64,000 nucleotides of DNA from Bauldia sp963759235 (GCA_963759235.1 CAVWYO010000007.1:433202-497201), one strand, 5' to 3'. Positions 52,120-61,721 are shown, numbered from the stretch's first letter. The notes: generated by a model not told the origin, from the letters alone. Translations and numbers: made by a program.

Positions 52120-53259
52120 TCAGTCGGGCGCGTCCTTCGCCGGCCCGGAAGAGGTCGCCGGACCGGACGGGGTCCCGTCGGCGGCGGGCGCCGGCTCCGA
52201 GATGAACCATTCCCAAATCAATTCATAGGCGACGGCGAGGATCACCGGACCAAGGAAGACGCCGATCAGCCCCCAGGCGAACAGGCCGCCGAGCACACCG
52301 ACAAAGATGAGCAGACCGGGCAGATGGGCGGCTCGGCCAGCAAGCAGCGGACGCGACAGGTTTTCGACCGAATAGACGACCACGACGCCCCATACCACCA
52401 CGAAGACCGCCCAGCCCGGCTCGTTGCTGGCGACCAGCCAGATCGCCACCGGAATCCACACCAGCGGCGCGCCGATCTGGACGAGCGCGGCGAAAAAGGT
52501 GAGGCCGCCGAGAAGCAGCCAGGCCGGAACCCCGGCGATAAAATAGGCGAAGGTGGCGACGATAGATTCGGCCACGGCGCTGCCGACCACGCCACGCACC
52601 GTGCTCCGCGTCGTCACCACCGCCTTGCGCATCAGCGTCAGGCCGAACGCCCCGCCGATCCGCTCGAAGAAGGCGTGGGAGAAGGCGGAAAGGTTCCGCC
52701 GGTGGGCGAGGAAGACACCGGAGAGTACGACGCCGAGCGCGATCTCGAACATGAACAGGCCGACGTTCTCCACCTCCTGGAGCGCCCAGACGATCCATCC
52801 CTCGATGTCGGCGCGGAAGTGGGCGATGTAGGACCGCCCTTCCCCGGCGATCAGCTCCCAGTTCCGGCTGAGGAAATCGCCGACCCAAGGGATCCCCTTG
52901 ATGCTCGCCGGCGCCAACGAAACGCCGTTGCTCGACACGGCGTCGACCCAGGCGAGAACCCCGGGCGTGTAGGCGATGATGGCGCGCGTCAGGCCGATGG
53001 CGGGGATGACGAAAATAAGCACCAGGATGAAGGCGGTCAGCGTTGCCGCCGTGCCCGGCCATTTCGGCATGCGTTTCTCGATCCAGCCGTGCAGAGGCGC
53101 GGCGGTGATCGCCAGCACGATCGCCCACAGAATCGCCGGCAGGAACGGCTTGAGGGTGATCGCGGTCGCCAACAGAAGAAAGCCGACGACAACCGCGGCT
53201 AGCACGCCGTCGAAGTTGAATGGCGGCGGCTTCCGCCCTTTGGTGGGCTTGTGCTCCAT
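52120..53259 (-). CDS. AI-2E-family transporter (PerM-like)
   Basis: This 379-residue inner-membrane protein has paired helices at the start (VLAAVVVGFLLLATAITLKP, FLPAILWAIVLAIT), a large periplasmic-type loop and a helical C-terminal half (GLLIFVGVLGGLFAWGLIGVFLGPVIL), the signature of the AI-2E/PerM family. Substrates differ widely between members. The last 30 residues are a disordered Pro/Ser/Ala tail. Confidence 0.85.
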   Translation of the reverse strand: MEHKPTKGRKPPPFNFDGVLAAVVVGFLLLATAITLKPFLPAILWAIVLAITAAPLHGWIEKRMPKWPGTAATLTAFILVLIFVIPAIGLTRAIIAYTPGVLAWVDAVSSNGVSLAPASIKGIPWVGDFLSRNWELIAGEGRSYIAHFRADIEGWIVWALQEVENVGLFMFEIALGVVLSGVFLAHRRNLSAFSHAFFERIGGAFGLTLMRKAVVTTRSTVRGVVGSAVAESIVATFAYFIAGVPAWLLLGGLTFFAALVQIGAPLVWIPVAIWLVASNEPGWAVFVVVWGVVVVYSVENLSRPLLAGRAAHLPGLLIFVGVLGGLFAWGLIGVFLGPVILAVAYELIWEWFISEPAPAADGTPSGPATSSGPAKDAPD

Positions 53260-53339
53260 AGGTCAGCCCTGCCGTCGAGAGCCACATCGCGCGGCCCAGG
53301 AAGACATAGCGGATTCGATCAAGCGGCAGAAGCCCGCCA

Positions 53340-53714
53340 TCACTCGGCCGGCACGCTGAGCCGGGCGACGACCGCCATCGTGGCGAGGTCGAGGACGATG
53401 ACCGTGGTTCCGCCGCCCTCCGCGAACGTCAGCGCCAGACGATCGCCGTCAAGCGAGGTCGAGATGACGCGGGCGTCGGGGGACAGGCCCAGTTCCGACA
53501 ACGAGATCGTCGGCGTCGCGGCGCCTTTCGGCAACGCCGGCGGCGCACCGGAATCGGTGGTGAAAACCCGGTACATGATTCCGGCAAAGACGGCGAGGAA
53601 GCCAAGTCCGAGCGTCAGGCCGGCGACCAGCATCAGCCGGCGAAGCCGCTTCTGAACCCGATCGACCGCCGGGTCGAGCGGCTTTTCTTCCTGCCCGCTG
53701 AATCGATCAGTCAT
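53340..53714 (-). CDS. Conserved single-pass membrane protein, unknown function
   Basis: This 124-residue protein has a charged N-terminus (DPAVDRVQKRLRRL), one helix (MLVAGLTLGLGFLAVFAGIM, about 31-50) and a small periplasmic beta-rich domain (ISLSELGLSPDARVISTSL, TTVIVLDLATMAVVARL). The periplasmic part looks like a short beta-propeller-blade-type strand set. No named family is recognised. ATG 53714 is used; an upstream start at 53762 adds a non-conserved leader. Confidence 0.65.
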   Translation of the reverse strand: MTDRFSGQEEKPLDPAVDRVQKRLRRLMLVAGLTLGLGFLAVFAGIMYRVFTTDSGAPPALPKGAATPTISLSELGLSPDARVISTSLDGDRLALTFAEGGGTTVIVLDLATMAVVARLSVPAE

Positions 53715-53861
53715 GACGGTTGATGCACCGCGTGGGTCGGAGGAACCGGAGAGCCCGGTCACACCCGGTCAGAGCCGGGCGGGCCTGGCCGAACGCTTAG
53801 CAACAAACCGAAGCATGAGACAACGAGGCCGACCGACCCGAACCCTGACAATCCCTGCCGA

Positions 53862-55091
53862 TCACAGGATGAAATCATGAGCGGAAAGATGGGAAAGGTC
53901 GACGTGCTTGAGCACCACCTGATCGGAGCCCGATAGATCGATGTAGACGTTCCCGTGGTCTTCGGTCATCGCCGACTTGAGGTCCGAGAAATCCGCGAAC
54001 TTGAGCGCCGTCAGATCGAGGGTGTCCTTTCCGGGTTTGAAATCGAAGACGGTGTCGTGGCCGTCGCCGTGTCCGTAGACGATCACGTCGTGCCCCTTGC
54101 CGGTGAAGATCTCGTCGCGCCCGGCACCGGGGCTGATCAGGTCGTCTCCGCCTTTTCCCTCCAGGATGTCGCCGCCTCTGCCGCCGAACAGCGCGTCGGC
54201 GTTGCCGCTGCCCAAGAGGTGATCCGCGCCGCCCTGACCGCGCACCTCGCCATCAACGATTCCGCTGCCCCGAAAGGTGTCGGCGCCGCCGCCGAGACGC
54301 ACATCGCCTTCCAGATGCCCGTCGTTCTTTACAACGTCGGCCCCGTCGCCGAGCACAATGACGTGACCGTGGTCGTTGGCCTGAATGTCTCCGTCGTTGA
54401 CGATGTGCGCCGCTGGCGCCGAGCCGGCCTTCGCGACGCCGGATGAGGGGCTCTTGACCCCGCCGACGATCGTGCCGTGGTTCTGGAGCGTCAGGGTGCC
54501 CGTCGCGTAGATGCCCTCGGAGACACCCCCGATGAAGCCATAGTTCACCACCTTGAGGGGCTGATCGGAATACTGGCTCGGGGGCGTGTACTCGATGCCA
54601 TAATTGAAGCCGGTGATGACACCGGTGTCCTCGTTGCGGATGGAGGGATAGTCGTAGGCGTCGACCAGGACCCCCGTGGCGCCGCTTATCTGGCCGCTGT
54701 TGAACAGGAGCGTGTTGCCGATATACCCCGAGGCGTAGATGTCGACGCCCGCGTCGGCGCCGAAAATGTCTCCGGCGGTGTTGAGGATCACGTCGCCGGT
54801 GACGTCGACGCCGTCGCGGTCGCCGGCATCGGGCCCTCCGGAGATGATACTGGCGGTTGCGGCAATCTCGAAGATGTAGAAGTTGGCGGCGGGTTGCGCC
54901 TGGATCTTCAGGGCGGGGCCGCCGATGGCGGCAAGGCCACCCGCGACGAGCCCGGTCGCGTCGTTGGTCACGGTGAAGCTGAGCGCCGGGCCGGCATTGT
55001 CCGACGAAATCGATCCGTTCTGCGCTACGATGACCGATTCATTGTTGAGCGTCAGCGGGGTGGTAAGGCCCGTTGCAACGATCTGTGTCAT
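53862..55091 (-). CDS. RTX-like Ca2+-binding secreted protein 1
   Basis: This 409-residue protein has no Sec signal. The first ~240 residues are a repetitive beta-rich region of ~25-residue units with Asn/Gly turns (VVNYGFIGGVSEGIYATGT, IVNDGDIQAND), predicted to form a beta-helix. Then come RTX nonapeptides: GGADTFRGS, GGADHLLGS, GNADALFGG, GGDILEGK, GGDDLISP, GHDVIVYG. The C-terminus (DLSHLSAHDFIL) fits a type I secretion signal. No TolC-HlyBD genes are in the window. It is paralogous in layout to 57495-58592. Confidence 0.82.
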   Translation of the reverse strand: MTQIVATGLTTPLTLNNESVIVAQNGSISSDNAGPALSFTVTNDATGLVAGGLAAIGGPALKIQAQPAANFYIFEIAATASIISGGPDAGDRDGVDVTGDVILNTAGDIFGADAGVDIYASGYIGNTLLFNSGQISGATGVLVDAYDYPSIRNEDTGVITGFNYGIEYTPPSQYSDQPLKVVNYGFIGGVSEGIYATGTLTLQNHGTIVGGVKSPSSGVAKAGSAPAAHIVNDGDIQANDHGHVIVLGDGADVVKNDGHLEGDVRLGGGADTFRGSGIVDGEVRGQGGADHLLGSGNADALFGGRGGDILEGKGGDDLISPGAGRDEIFTGKGHDVIVYGHGDGHDTVFDFKPGKDTLDLTALKFADFSDLKSAMTEDHGNVYIDLSGSDQVVLKHVDLSHLSAHDFIL

Positions 55092-55218
55092 ATCCTTGAT
55101 CCCTCACAATTCCCCGGACGACGTGCCCACGCCTGACACCGGACAGATTTCGTTACCAGAACCAGGCTTACGGCTTGGTAAAACGAGGGCCGGGTCCCTT
55201 GAGGCTGACGATCAGGTG

Positions 55219-56223
55219 ATGAAACAGGAGGAGGCAACGACAATCCAGATCGCCGTTGGAGCCGGCGACGGCGGTTCCCGGCTTGATGCCTGGCTAGCCG
55301 GGGCGGTGAGCGATCTTTCGCGCAGCCGCGCCAAGGCGCTGATCCTTTCGGGACATGTGACGATCGACGGCACGCCGGTGACGGAGCCGAAACGGCCGGT
55401 GAGACGCGGTGAAACGGTGACCCTTACCTTGCCGCCGCCGGAGCCGGCGGTTCCCGCCGGCGAGGCGATCCCGCTGGACGTGGTCTATGAGGACGACGAC
55501 CTGATCGTCATCGACAAACCCGCCGGGCTGGTGGTCCACCCCGCCGCCGGCAATCGCGCCGGAACCCTGGTCAATGCGCTGATCGCCCACTGCGGAGAGA
55601 GCCTGTCCGGGATCGGCGGGGTGATGCGGCCGGGCATTGTCCACCGCCTCGACAAGGACACCAGCGGGCTGATGGTGGCGGCCAAGACCGACCGCGCCCA
55701 CCGGAGCCTCGCCGCCCAATTCGCCGATCACGGCCGCGAAGGACCGCTGGAGCGCGCCTATCTGGCACTCGTCTGGGGGGTGCCGGAGCGGACCAAGGGC
55801 ACCATCGACGCGTCCCTCGGCCGTGCCGCGCAGAACCGCGAAAAGATGGCCGTGAAACGCGACGGCGGGCGCCGCGCCGTCACCTACTACACGGTCGTCG
55901 ACCGCTATGGCGTAAAGGACGCTCCGGCGGTCGCTTCGCTGGTCGAATGCCGGCTGGAGACCGGCCGGACCCACCAGATCCGCGTCCATATGGCGGCGAT
56001 CGGCCATCCGGTGATCGGCGACCGGGTCTATGGCGCCGGCTTCGCCACCAAGGCGGCGCTCCTGCCGGAACCGGCGCGAAGCCGGGTCGAAAGCTTCCCG
56101 AGGCAGGCGCTCCACGCCTTCCGGCTCGGCTTCGAGCACCCGCGGACGGGCGAGGCGATGGGCTTCGAACGCGACCCGCCGGCGGACATGGCGGCGCTGA
56201 TCGGCGCGCTTAAATCTTTGTGA
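55219..56223 (+). CDS. rluD: Pseudouridine synthase RluD (23S rRNA)
   Basis: This 334-residue protein has an N-terminal S4 domain (GGSRLDAWLAGAVSDLSRSRAKALILSGHVTIDG, about 19-53) and the RluA-type catalytic domain with Asp145 in HRLDKDTSG, plus LETGRTHQIRVHMAAIGHPVIGD. It makes pseudouridines in helix 69 of 23S rRNA. The order rluD then rpoH is common in alphaproteobacteria. ATG 55219 precedes the S4 domain by ~15 residues. Confidence 0.92.
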   Translation: MKQEEATTIQIAVGAGDGGSRLDAWLAGAVSDLSRSRAKALILSGHVTIDGTPVTEPKRPVRRGETVTLTLPPPEPAVPAGEAIPLDVVYEDDDLIVIDKPAGLVVHPAAGNRAGTLVNALIAHCGESLSGIGGVMRPGIVHRLDKDTSGLMVAAKTDRAHRSLAAQFADHGREGPLERAYLALVWGVPERTKGTIDASLGRAAQNREKMAVKRDGGRRAVTYYTVVDRYGVKDAPAVASLVECRLETGRTHQIRVHMAAIGHPVIGDRVYGAGFATKAALLPEPARSRVESFPRQALHAFRLGFEHPRTGEAMGFERDPPADMAALIGALKSL

Positions 56224-56364
56224 ACGCTAAGTGATCTTCGCCGCCCCAAAGAAAACGTGTTTCGAACGGATTCGTCCCTATATAGGTTGTTTGCCGTGGC
56301 CTATCGGTAGGCACGGCAACCACTCCCGCCGGATGTTCCGGGGGTAGAAAGGGGCGCCTGAACC

Positions 56365-57276
56365 ATGGCCCGTACCAGCTTACCCGTCATTGCCGCCGGC
56401 GAAACCGGCCTGTCGCACTATCTGAACGAGATCCGCAAGTACCCGATGCTTGCGCCTGACGAGGAGTACATGCTCGCCAAGCGCTACAAGGAACATGGGG
56501 ATCGCGACGCCGCACATCAACTGGTGACCAGCCATCTCCGGCTCGTCGCCAAGATCGCCATGGGCTATCGCGGCTACGGGCTGCCCATCGGCGAAGTGAT
56601 CTCCGAGGGCAATGTCGGCCTGATGCAGGCCGTCAAGCGTTTCGAACCGGAGAAGGGATTCCGCCTCGCCACCTATGCGATGTGGTGGATCAGGGCCGCG
56701 ATCCAGGAATACATCCTGCGCTCGTGGAGCCTGGTGAAGATGGGCACCACCGCCAATCAGAAGCGGCTGTTCTTCAACCTGCGCAAGGTGAAAGGGCAGA
56801 TCAGCGCCCTCGACGAAGGCGATCTCCGGCCGGAGCAGGTCAAGGAGATTTCGGAAAAGCTCGGCGTTCCCGAGGAAGAAGTGATCTCGATGAACCGCCG
56901 GCTTGGCGGCGACGCCTCGCTGAATGCGCCGCTGCGCGCCGACGACGACGGCGGCGGCCAATGGCAGGACTGGCTGGTCGACGACACGCCGGATCAGGAG
57001 GAGCGGCTCGCCGAGACCGAGGAGCTCGACACCCGTCGCCAGCTCCTCAAGGACGCCATGGGCGTCCTCAACGACCGCGAGCGCCGCATCTTCGAGGCGC
57101 GCCGGCTCTCCGACGACCCGATCACGCTGGAGGAACTCTCCGGCGAATTCGGCGTCTCGCGCGAGCGGGTGCGGCAGATCGAGGTGCGCGCCTTCGAGAA
57201 GGTGCAAAAGGCGGTGAAGAAGGGCGCCAAGGAACTGGAGCGTCCGCGGGCGGAGGCCGAGCCGGCCGACGCCTAG
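56365..57276 (+). CDS. rpoH: RNA polymerase sigma-32 factor
   Basis: This 303-residue protein has region 2 (LVTSHLRLVAKIAMGYRGYG, GLMQAVKRFEPEKGFRLATYAMWWIRAAIQEYILRSWSLVK), the RpoH box (QKRLFFNLRKVKGQ, about 132-145) and region 4 with a helix-turn-helix (TLEELSGEFGVSRERVRQIEVRAFEKVQKAVKK). The RpoH box identifies it as sigma-32 rather than RpoD. The 141-bp leader has CCCTATATAGG (about 56275-56285), a possible -10 element, without a clear -35. Confidence 0.96.
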   Translation: MARTSLPVIAAGETGLSHYLNEIRKYPMLAPDEEYMLAKRYKEHGDRDAAHQLVTSHLRLVAKIAMGYRGYGLPIGEVISEGNVGLMQAVKRFEPEKGFRLATYAMWWIRAAIQEYILRSWSLVKMGTTANQKRLFFNLRKVKGQISALDEGDLRPEQVKEISEKLGVPEEEVISMNRRLGGDASLNAPLRADDDGGGQWQDWLVDDTPDQEERLAETEELDTRRQLLKDAMGVLNDRERRIFEARRLSDDPITLEELSGEFGVSRERVRQIEVRAFEKVQKAVKKGAKELERPRAEAEPADA

Positions 57277-57277
57277 C

Positions 57278-57320
57278 GCATTTCCAGGAAAGTGTGGGCA
57301 CTTTTCCGCCCGGAAAATGC
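57278..57320. repeat. REP-like palindrome after rpoH
   Basis: GCATTTCC (57278-57285) pairs with GGAAAATGC (57312-57320), and inside it GAAAGTG pairs with CACTTTTC. Similar dispersed palindromes with TTTCC...GGAAAA ends occur in many Hyphomicrobiales intergenic regions. It may also act as the rpoH 3' hairpin. Its immediate flanks hold no gene. Confidence 0.6.
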
Positions 57321-57494
57321 AAAGAATCAAAGAGCTAAAGCAAAGGCCCCGATTCGATCGGAACGGACTTTGCTCCCGCGACCCGGCCGGTCGCGCGGTC
57401 TTCGGCGCGGCTTGCCTTCTCGCGACCGATCCTCACGGTCGCCCCGACCATCCGTTCCCTCAGCCTAGGATCAAATCCGGAAATTCCGGCGGCC

Positions 57495-58592
57495 TCAGGC
57501 GAACACTATGAAGTCGCTGTGGTGGAGGTTCAGTCCCTTGTCGAGCTTGGCGAACTGAACCTCGCCGCCGTTGGCGTTGCCGTTGGAGTCATAAAGAAGC
57601 GCGCCGGTGTTCTGGTTGTAGATGATGTGATCGTCGTTGTCGTGGGCGTGCTTGCCGATGTGGAACTGCGAGCCCTGGAGCGTTCCCGGCCCGGTCAGCG
57701 CCGTGAAGACCGACTTGTAGAGGAAGAATTCGTCCTTGCCCGGATCGAAGTGCTTGACCGTATCGACATTGGTCGTCGGGTTCAGCGTCGCGTCGAAGAC
57801 GAACTTGTCCGTGTGCGGCCCGCCGACGAGTTTGTCGTTGCCTGGCCCGCCGGATACTTTGCCGGCGCTGCCGCCCTTGTTCTTGAAGAGGTCGTCGCCC
57901 GGACCGAGAAACACGCTGCTCTTGATCGCACCGTAGTTGTACACCTTGTCGCCGGCATCTATGGCACTCGACGCGATCTGGCCCTTGAGCTCGCCATGGT
58001 TCTCGAGTGAAAAGCTTCCCGAGAAAGCCAAGATCGCAAAGCTGTCTCCCTTGATCTTGGCTCCGTGCTCGTTGACGATCGTCGTCCTCTCTCCGGCAGC
58101 GGTGCTGACTTCCACGGCGTAGGCATTCGACTGTATGAGGCCGGAGTTGTCGATCATCGAACCGGAATAGCCGGGATTGGTCGTTTGCACGTAGACGCCG
58201 GTTGCTTGTCCGTAGATGTCGCCGTCGTTGTGCAAAACGAAATGCGATGTGTTGTAGGCCCACACGCCGAAAACTTCGTAGCCTGCAATGCTCCCGTGGT
58301 TTGTCAGGGCGTCGTGCGAGCCTTGCATGTAGACCCCATAGTTGCCGAAAACGTCGCCGCTCGCCTGGTTGACGATCGTGCTGTTGTTTCCCACGAACAC
58401 CACTCCGTAGTTGTCTGCGGCATAGATATGACCTTTGTTGATAAGTTTGCTTCCGTTATAATTACTAAATACTCCATAGGCGTTCTTGGAGCCAACGAAG
58501 ACATCGTTGGCGATGGTCCATGTCTGGGACGACTGCGTATAATCTAGGCCGTAGCTCGAAGGATTGTAGATGTTGTTCTTCTGGGTGGGCAT
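57495..58592 (-). CDS. RTX-like Ca2+-binding secreted protein 2
   Basis: This 365-residue protein lacks a Sec signal. The N-terminal 240 residues are rich in Asn/Gly/Tyr turns with repeats such as VFGNYGVYMQGSHDAL, FVLHNDGDIYGQATGVYV and IKSSVFLGPGDDLF, again a likely beta-helix. RTX units GPGDDLFKN and GPGNDKLVGG precede a serralysin-like C-terminus (FDPGKDEFFLYKSVF, HDNDDHIIYNQNTGALLYDSNGN). AGGAGG lies 9 bp before the ATG. Composition is richer in Asn/Tyr and lower in GC than nearby genes, which suggests transfer. Confidence 0.82.
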   Translation of the reverse strand: MPTQKNNIYNPSSYGLDYTQSSQTWTIANDVFVGSKNAYGVFSNYNGSKLINKGHIYAADNYGVVFVGNNSTIVNQASGDVFGNYGVYMQGSHDALTNHGSIAGYEVFGVWAYNTSHFVLHNDGDIYGQATGVYVQTTNPGYSGSMIDNSGLIQSNAYAVEVSTAAGERTTIVNEHGAKIKGDSFAILAFSGSFSLENHGELKGQIASSAIDAGDKVYNYGAIKSSVFLGPGDDLFKNKGGSAGKVSGGPGNDKLVGGPHTDKFVFDATLNPTTNVDTVKHFDPGKDEFFLYKSVFTALTGPGTLQGSQFHIGKHAHDNDDHIIYNQNTGALLYDSNGNANGGEVQFAKLDKGLNLHHSDFIVFA

Positions 58593-58900
58593 GATCGTCC
58601 TCCTGCTGCCGTCCACGTATCGGCGGACGGCGCGTACATCAGGGGACCGGACGGCGTCGCCCTAGCGGCCCGGCTTTCGAGAGGAGAGCAGTGGACCGGG
58701 GCACCCCGGCAGCACACTCCCGAGACCATCACGATAGACTCGGCACTGCGCCATTGCCAAGAATAAGTCGGCGGCGACCCGAGATACCTCGCGTCACCGG
58801 CCGGCCTGTCACGCAAAGTTGACGGAGCGGCGGTTCCTCCGGCCTGCCACGGCGTCTATGTCACCTAAAGGCGGCGGCCGCCCTCCCAGGAGACAACACC
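58593..58900. other. 308-bp gap, no gene
   Basis: It holds the RTX gene's Shine-Dalgarno, a 14-bp palindromic stretch CCGGGGCACCCCGG (58696-58709), and the AGGAGA Shine-Dalgarno of the peroxiredoxin-like gene. Otherwise nothing recognisable. Confidence 0.5.
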
Positions 58901-59482
58901 GTGACCGACATCGTCCCCCTGATTCCGCGCCAACCGGTGCCCGCCCTCTCCGTTCCGCTGATCGGCGGCGGCAGTTGGACCCTCGCCGAGCAGACGCCCG
59001 AACACTTCACTCTTCTCAATTTCTATCGCGGCTATCATTGCCCGCAGTGCCGGAACCAGCTCCAGGACCTCAACCGCCGGGCCGGCGAATTCGCCGAGCG
59101 CGGCGTCGGCATCCTGGCTCTCTCCTGCGACCCGCAGGAGCGCGCCGAGGCGAGCAAGACGGAGTGGGCGCTCGACGGCATCGCCATCGGCTACGACCTG
59201 CTGCTCGAGGAGGCGCGCCGCTGGGGGCTCTACATCTCGACCAGTCGCGGCAAAACCTCGGCCGGCATCGCGGAGCCGGCGCTGTTCTCGGAGCCCGGCG
59301 TGTTTCTGGTCAGGCCCGACGGCACGCTCTACGCCGCGATCGTCCAGACCATGCCTTTCGTGCGCATGCACTTCGCCCCGCTGATCGCGGCGCTCAACGC
59401 CAGCATCATCCCCAAGAATTACCCGGCCCGCGGCGAGGTCGTCGATCTCGGCGAGGCGTTGCGCCAGCAGGCCGCCGAATAG
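58901..59482 (+). CDS. AhpC/TSA-family peroxiredoxin-like protein
   Basis: This 193-residue thioredoxin-fold protein has FYRGYHCPQCRNQL with Cys47 and Cys50 at the peroxidatic position, and a typical GVFLVRPDGTLYAAIVQTMPF segment. CxxC instead of the single peroxidatic Cys (TxxC) is shared by a branch of AhpC/TSA-like proteins that may act as disulfide reductases. GTG start with AGGAGA upstream. It is convergent with the reductase-like gene at 59516 (33-bp gap), which might be a redox partner. Confidence 0.82.
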   Translation: MTDIVPLIPRQPVPALSVPLIGGGSWTLAEQTPEHFTLLNFYRGYHCPQCRNQLQDLNRRAGEFAERGVGILALSCDPQERAEASKTEWALDGIAIGYDLLLEEARRWGLYISTSRGKTSAGIAEPALFSEPGVFLVRPDGTLYAAIVQTMPFVRMHFAPLIAALNASIIPKNYPARGEVVDLGEALRQQAAE

Positions 59483-59515
59483 CGCGCGCCGATCGGCCGG
59501 AAACGACCGCCCTCA

Positions 59516-61183
59516 TCAGGCCTTCGGTGGCGGCGTGGCATGGCGCTGCAGGTATTGATGGACGAAGGCAATCGCCATGCTGCCCTCGCCGACCGCCGAA
59601 GCGACGCGCTTGACCGGGCTGAACCGCACGTCCCCGCACGCAAAGAAACCGGGGACGCTCGTTTCGAGAAGATAGGGGTCGCGGCTTTGCGACCAGTGTC
59701 CGCTCTTGACCAGGTCCGCGCCGGTCAGCACGTAACCGCGCTCGTCGCGCGCGATCTCGGGCGGCAGCCAGTCGGTTTCCGCGTCGGCCCCGATGAAGAC
59801 GAAGAGCCCGCCGCAATCCTCGCGGCGCACTTCATCGCTGGCGCCGTCGATCACGTCGATCGCCGTCAGGTGGTCGTCGCCGTAGATCGCCCGAACCTCG
59901 GATTTGAGCGCGACCTTGATGTTCGATTTGCTGCGAAGCTGATCGATCAGATATTGCGACATGCTCTTCTCCAGCGACTCGCCCCGCACGAGCAGCGTCA
60001 CCGTCCGTGCGTAATTGGCGAAGAACATCGCCGCCTGGCCGGCCGAGTTGCCGGCGCCGATGAGGTGGATATCGAGCCCCTGGGTCACTCCCGCCTCGCT
60101 GCGCGCCGCGCCGTAGTAGACGCCCTTGCCGATGAGGCGGTCGAAGCCTTCGACCTCGAGGCGGCGCCAGCTCACTCCGCTGGCTATGATGATCGTCCGC
60201 CCGTGGAGCACCTCGTCACCATCGAGGACGACCTCGCGGGCATCGGTATCGATGCGGGAAATCCTCCGCGTGATGAGGATTTCCGCGCCGAGGCGCCTCG
60301 CCTGCCGAAGCGCCCGGTTCGCCAGTTCGTCTCCGGAGATCCCGCTCGGAAATCCGAGATAGTTCTCGATGCGTGATGACGTTCCGGCCTGGCCGCCGGG
60401 AGCCTCACGCTCGACCACCACCGTGCGCAGCCCCTCGGAAGCGCCGTACACGGCGGCAGCGAGACCGGCCGGCCCGCCGCCTATGATGATCGTGTCGTAT
60501 TCGCTGAAGCGTGGCGTGGTCTGCAGGCCGAGGAACCGCGCGAGTTCGCCTGGCGCCGGCCGCAGCAGCGTTGTGCCGTCGGCGAGCCGGAGGGCCGGCA
60601 TATCCTTCTCCGCCGGAACCGGGCCACCCCACCGGTTCTCCAAGTCCGGCACGTCGGGGGTCATCGAGTCGAAGGTAATCTGGTTGCTCATCAGAAACCG
60701 GCGGAGCGCAAGGCAGGCCGGGTCCCAGCGGTGACCGACGATCGTCACCTGCGCGACGTGCGGCTCGGCGGCGATTCCCTGAAGCCCGCCGATGCGCTCG
60801 CGAGCCAGAGCGCCAACCTTCCTCGCGACGTCCGCCGATGCTGCGGCAATCGTGTAATATTGCCGGGCATCCAGCCGCATGACGCGTGAAGGCTCGGCGG
60901 CACGCGCGGCGCCCTGAAAGGGGGTGCCATAGACAAGAGTAACCTCGCCATGGATCTTGCCGGCCGCCCGCTCGCCGATCTTGCGCTCGATGCCGTCGAT
61001 GAGCTTGGTGACCTCGATCTTCCCCTCTAGGACCACCAGTAGCGCCGGTTCCTCGCCCTCATGGACGACGTATTCGCCGGCGGCGAGGTGAATGTCGGCC
61101 GCCGCCCGAGCGAGGTTCGCGAGATCCGCCTCCTGAAGCGTCGAGAACAGCGGGATCGCTGCAAGTTCGTCAATCGTCAGCAT
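59516..61183 (-). CDS. Cyclic-nucleotide-domain/thioredoxin-reductase-like fusion lacking CxxC
   Basis: This 555-residue protein has a Crp-type sensor domain (about 1-130: PLFSTLQEADLANLARAAAD, VVLEGKIEV, GEVTLVYG), a glutaredoxin-like segment (about 140-215: VTIVGHRWDPACLALRRFL) and a thioredoxin-reductase fold with FAD motif TIIIGGGPAGLAAAVYGASEG and NADPH motif HLIGAGNSAGQAAMFFA. Where TrxB has CATC the chain reads YYGAARSE, so it cannot reduce thioredoxin in the normal way. It may transfer electrons to a partner protein or signal redox state. Such fusions occur in several alphaproteobacteria. Confidence 0.85.
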   Translation of the reverse strand: MLTIDELAAIPLFSTLQEADLANLARAAADIHLAAGEYVVHEGEEPALLVVLEGKIEVTKLIDGIERKIGERAAGKIHGEVTLVYGTPFQGAARAAEPSRVMRLDARQYYTIAAASADVARKVGALARERIGGLQGIAAEPHVAQVTIVGHRWDPACLALRRFLMSNQITFDSMTPDVPDLENRWGGPVPAEKDMPALRLADGTTLLRPAPGELARFLGLQTTPRFSEYDTIIIGGGPAGLAAAVYGASEGLRTVVVEREAPGGQAGTSSRIENYLGFPSGISGDELANRALRQARRLGAEILITRRISRIDTDAREVVLDGDEVLHGRTIIIASGVSWRRLEVEGFDRLIGKGVYYGAARSEAGVTQGLDIHLIGAGNSAGQAAMFFANYARTVTLLVRGESLEKSMSQYLIDQLRSKSNIKVALKSEVRAIYGDDHLTAIDVIDGASDEVRREDCGGLFVFIGADAETDWLPPEIARDERGYVLTGADLVKSGHWSQSRDPYLLETSVPGFFACGDVRFSPVKRVASAVGEGSMAIAFVHQYLQRHATPPPKA

Positions 61184-61721
61184 GGTCTGATCAACCCGGA
61201 CAAGTCTGCGGTTGGAAGCCTGATTTCGCTGGCCTCAGTTTCATCGGCAATGGGCAAGAGCAGCCGTCGTCTCTGCGCGCACGGCGCGCCCGACCTCCGC
61301 CTCCCGGCGTCGGGGCGGCTCGAGCCGCGGAGCGAACGCGCTGCTCTTGCCGGAACAACCGGCAGCGTTCCGCCAGACGCCGCGACAGTGGCGACGATCG
61401 CCCGGATTTGCCTTCGCATCATGGATAGCAGACGTAGCGTAGCTGCGGGTGCGTCGCGAATAAGGTTGCCCCTCCGATGCCAGGGGGAGCGCACGACCGT
61501 CCCTCTCTCGGTCGCCGGCTCCTGCAACGTTCTCGCCGACGATCCCGCGAACTTGCTCTTTTTTCAGGAGAATGGCGACATCTTTCTCCGCACCCCGCGC
61601 CGATCGAATGCGGTAAGCCGGAGCGTCTTTGTCCGCCTGCAACCTTTCTCATTTTTGGGTTTCCGACGCCTCCCGTGGAGGTTAAGGGTGTCGCCTCGTT
61701 CAATCCGAAGGGGGAGCCTCC
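61184..61721. other. 538-bp gap, no recognisable gene
   Basis: No frame here shows a domain or the local codon pattern. The only clear signal is GGGGGAGC just before the EntA-like ATG at 61722. A CTTTTTTC run sits at about 61557-61565. Small RNA content cannot be judged from sequence alone. Confidence 0.4.

Noticed and set aside
56224..56364. A sigma-32-type autoregulatory promoter before rpoH
   Set aside because: TTCGAA and CCCTATAT are present but only about 9 bp apart, too close for a sigma-32 promoter.
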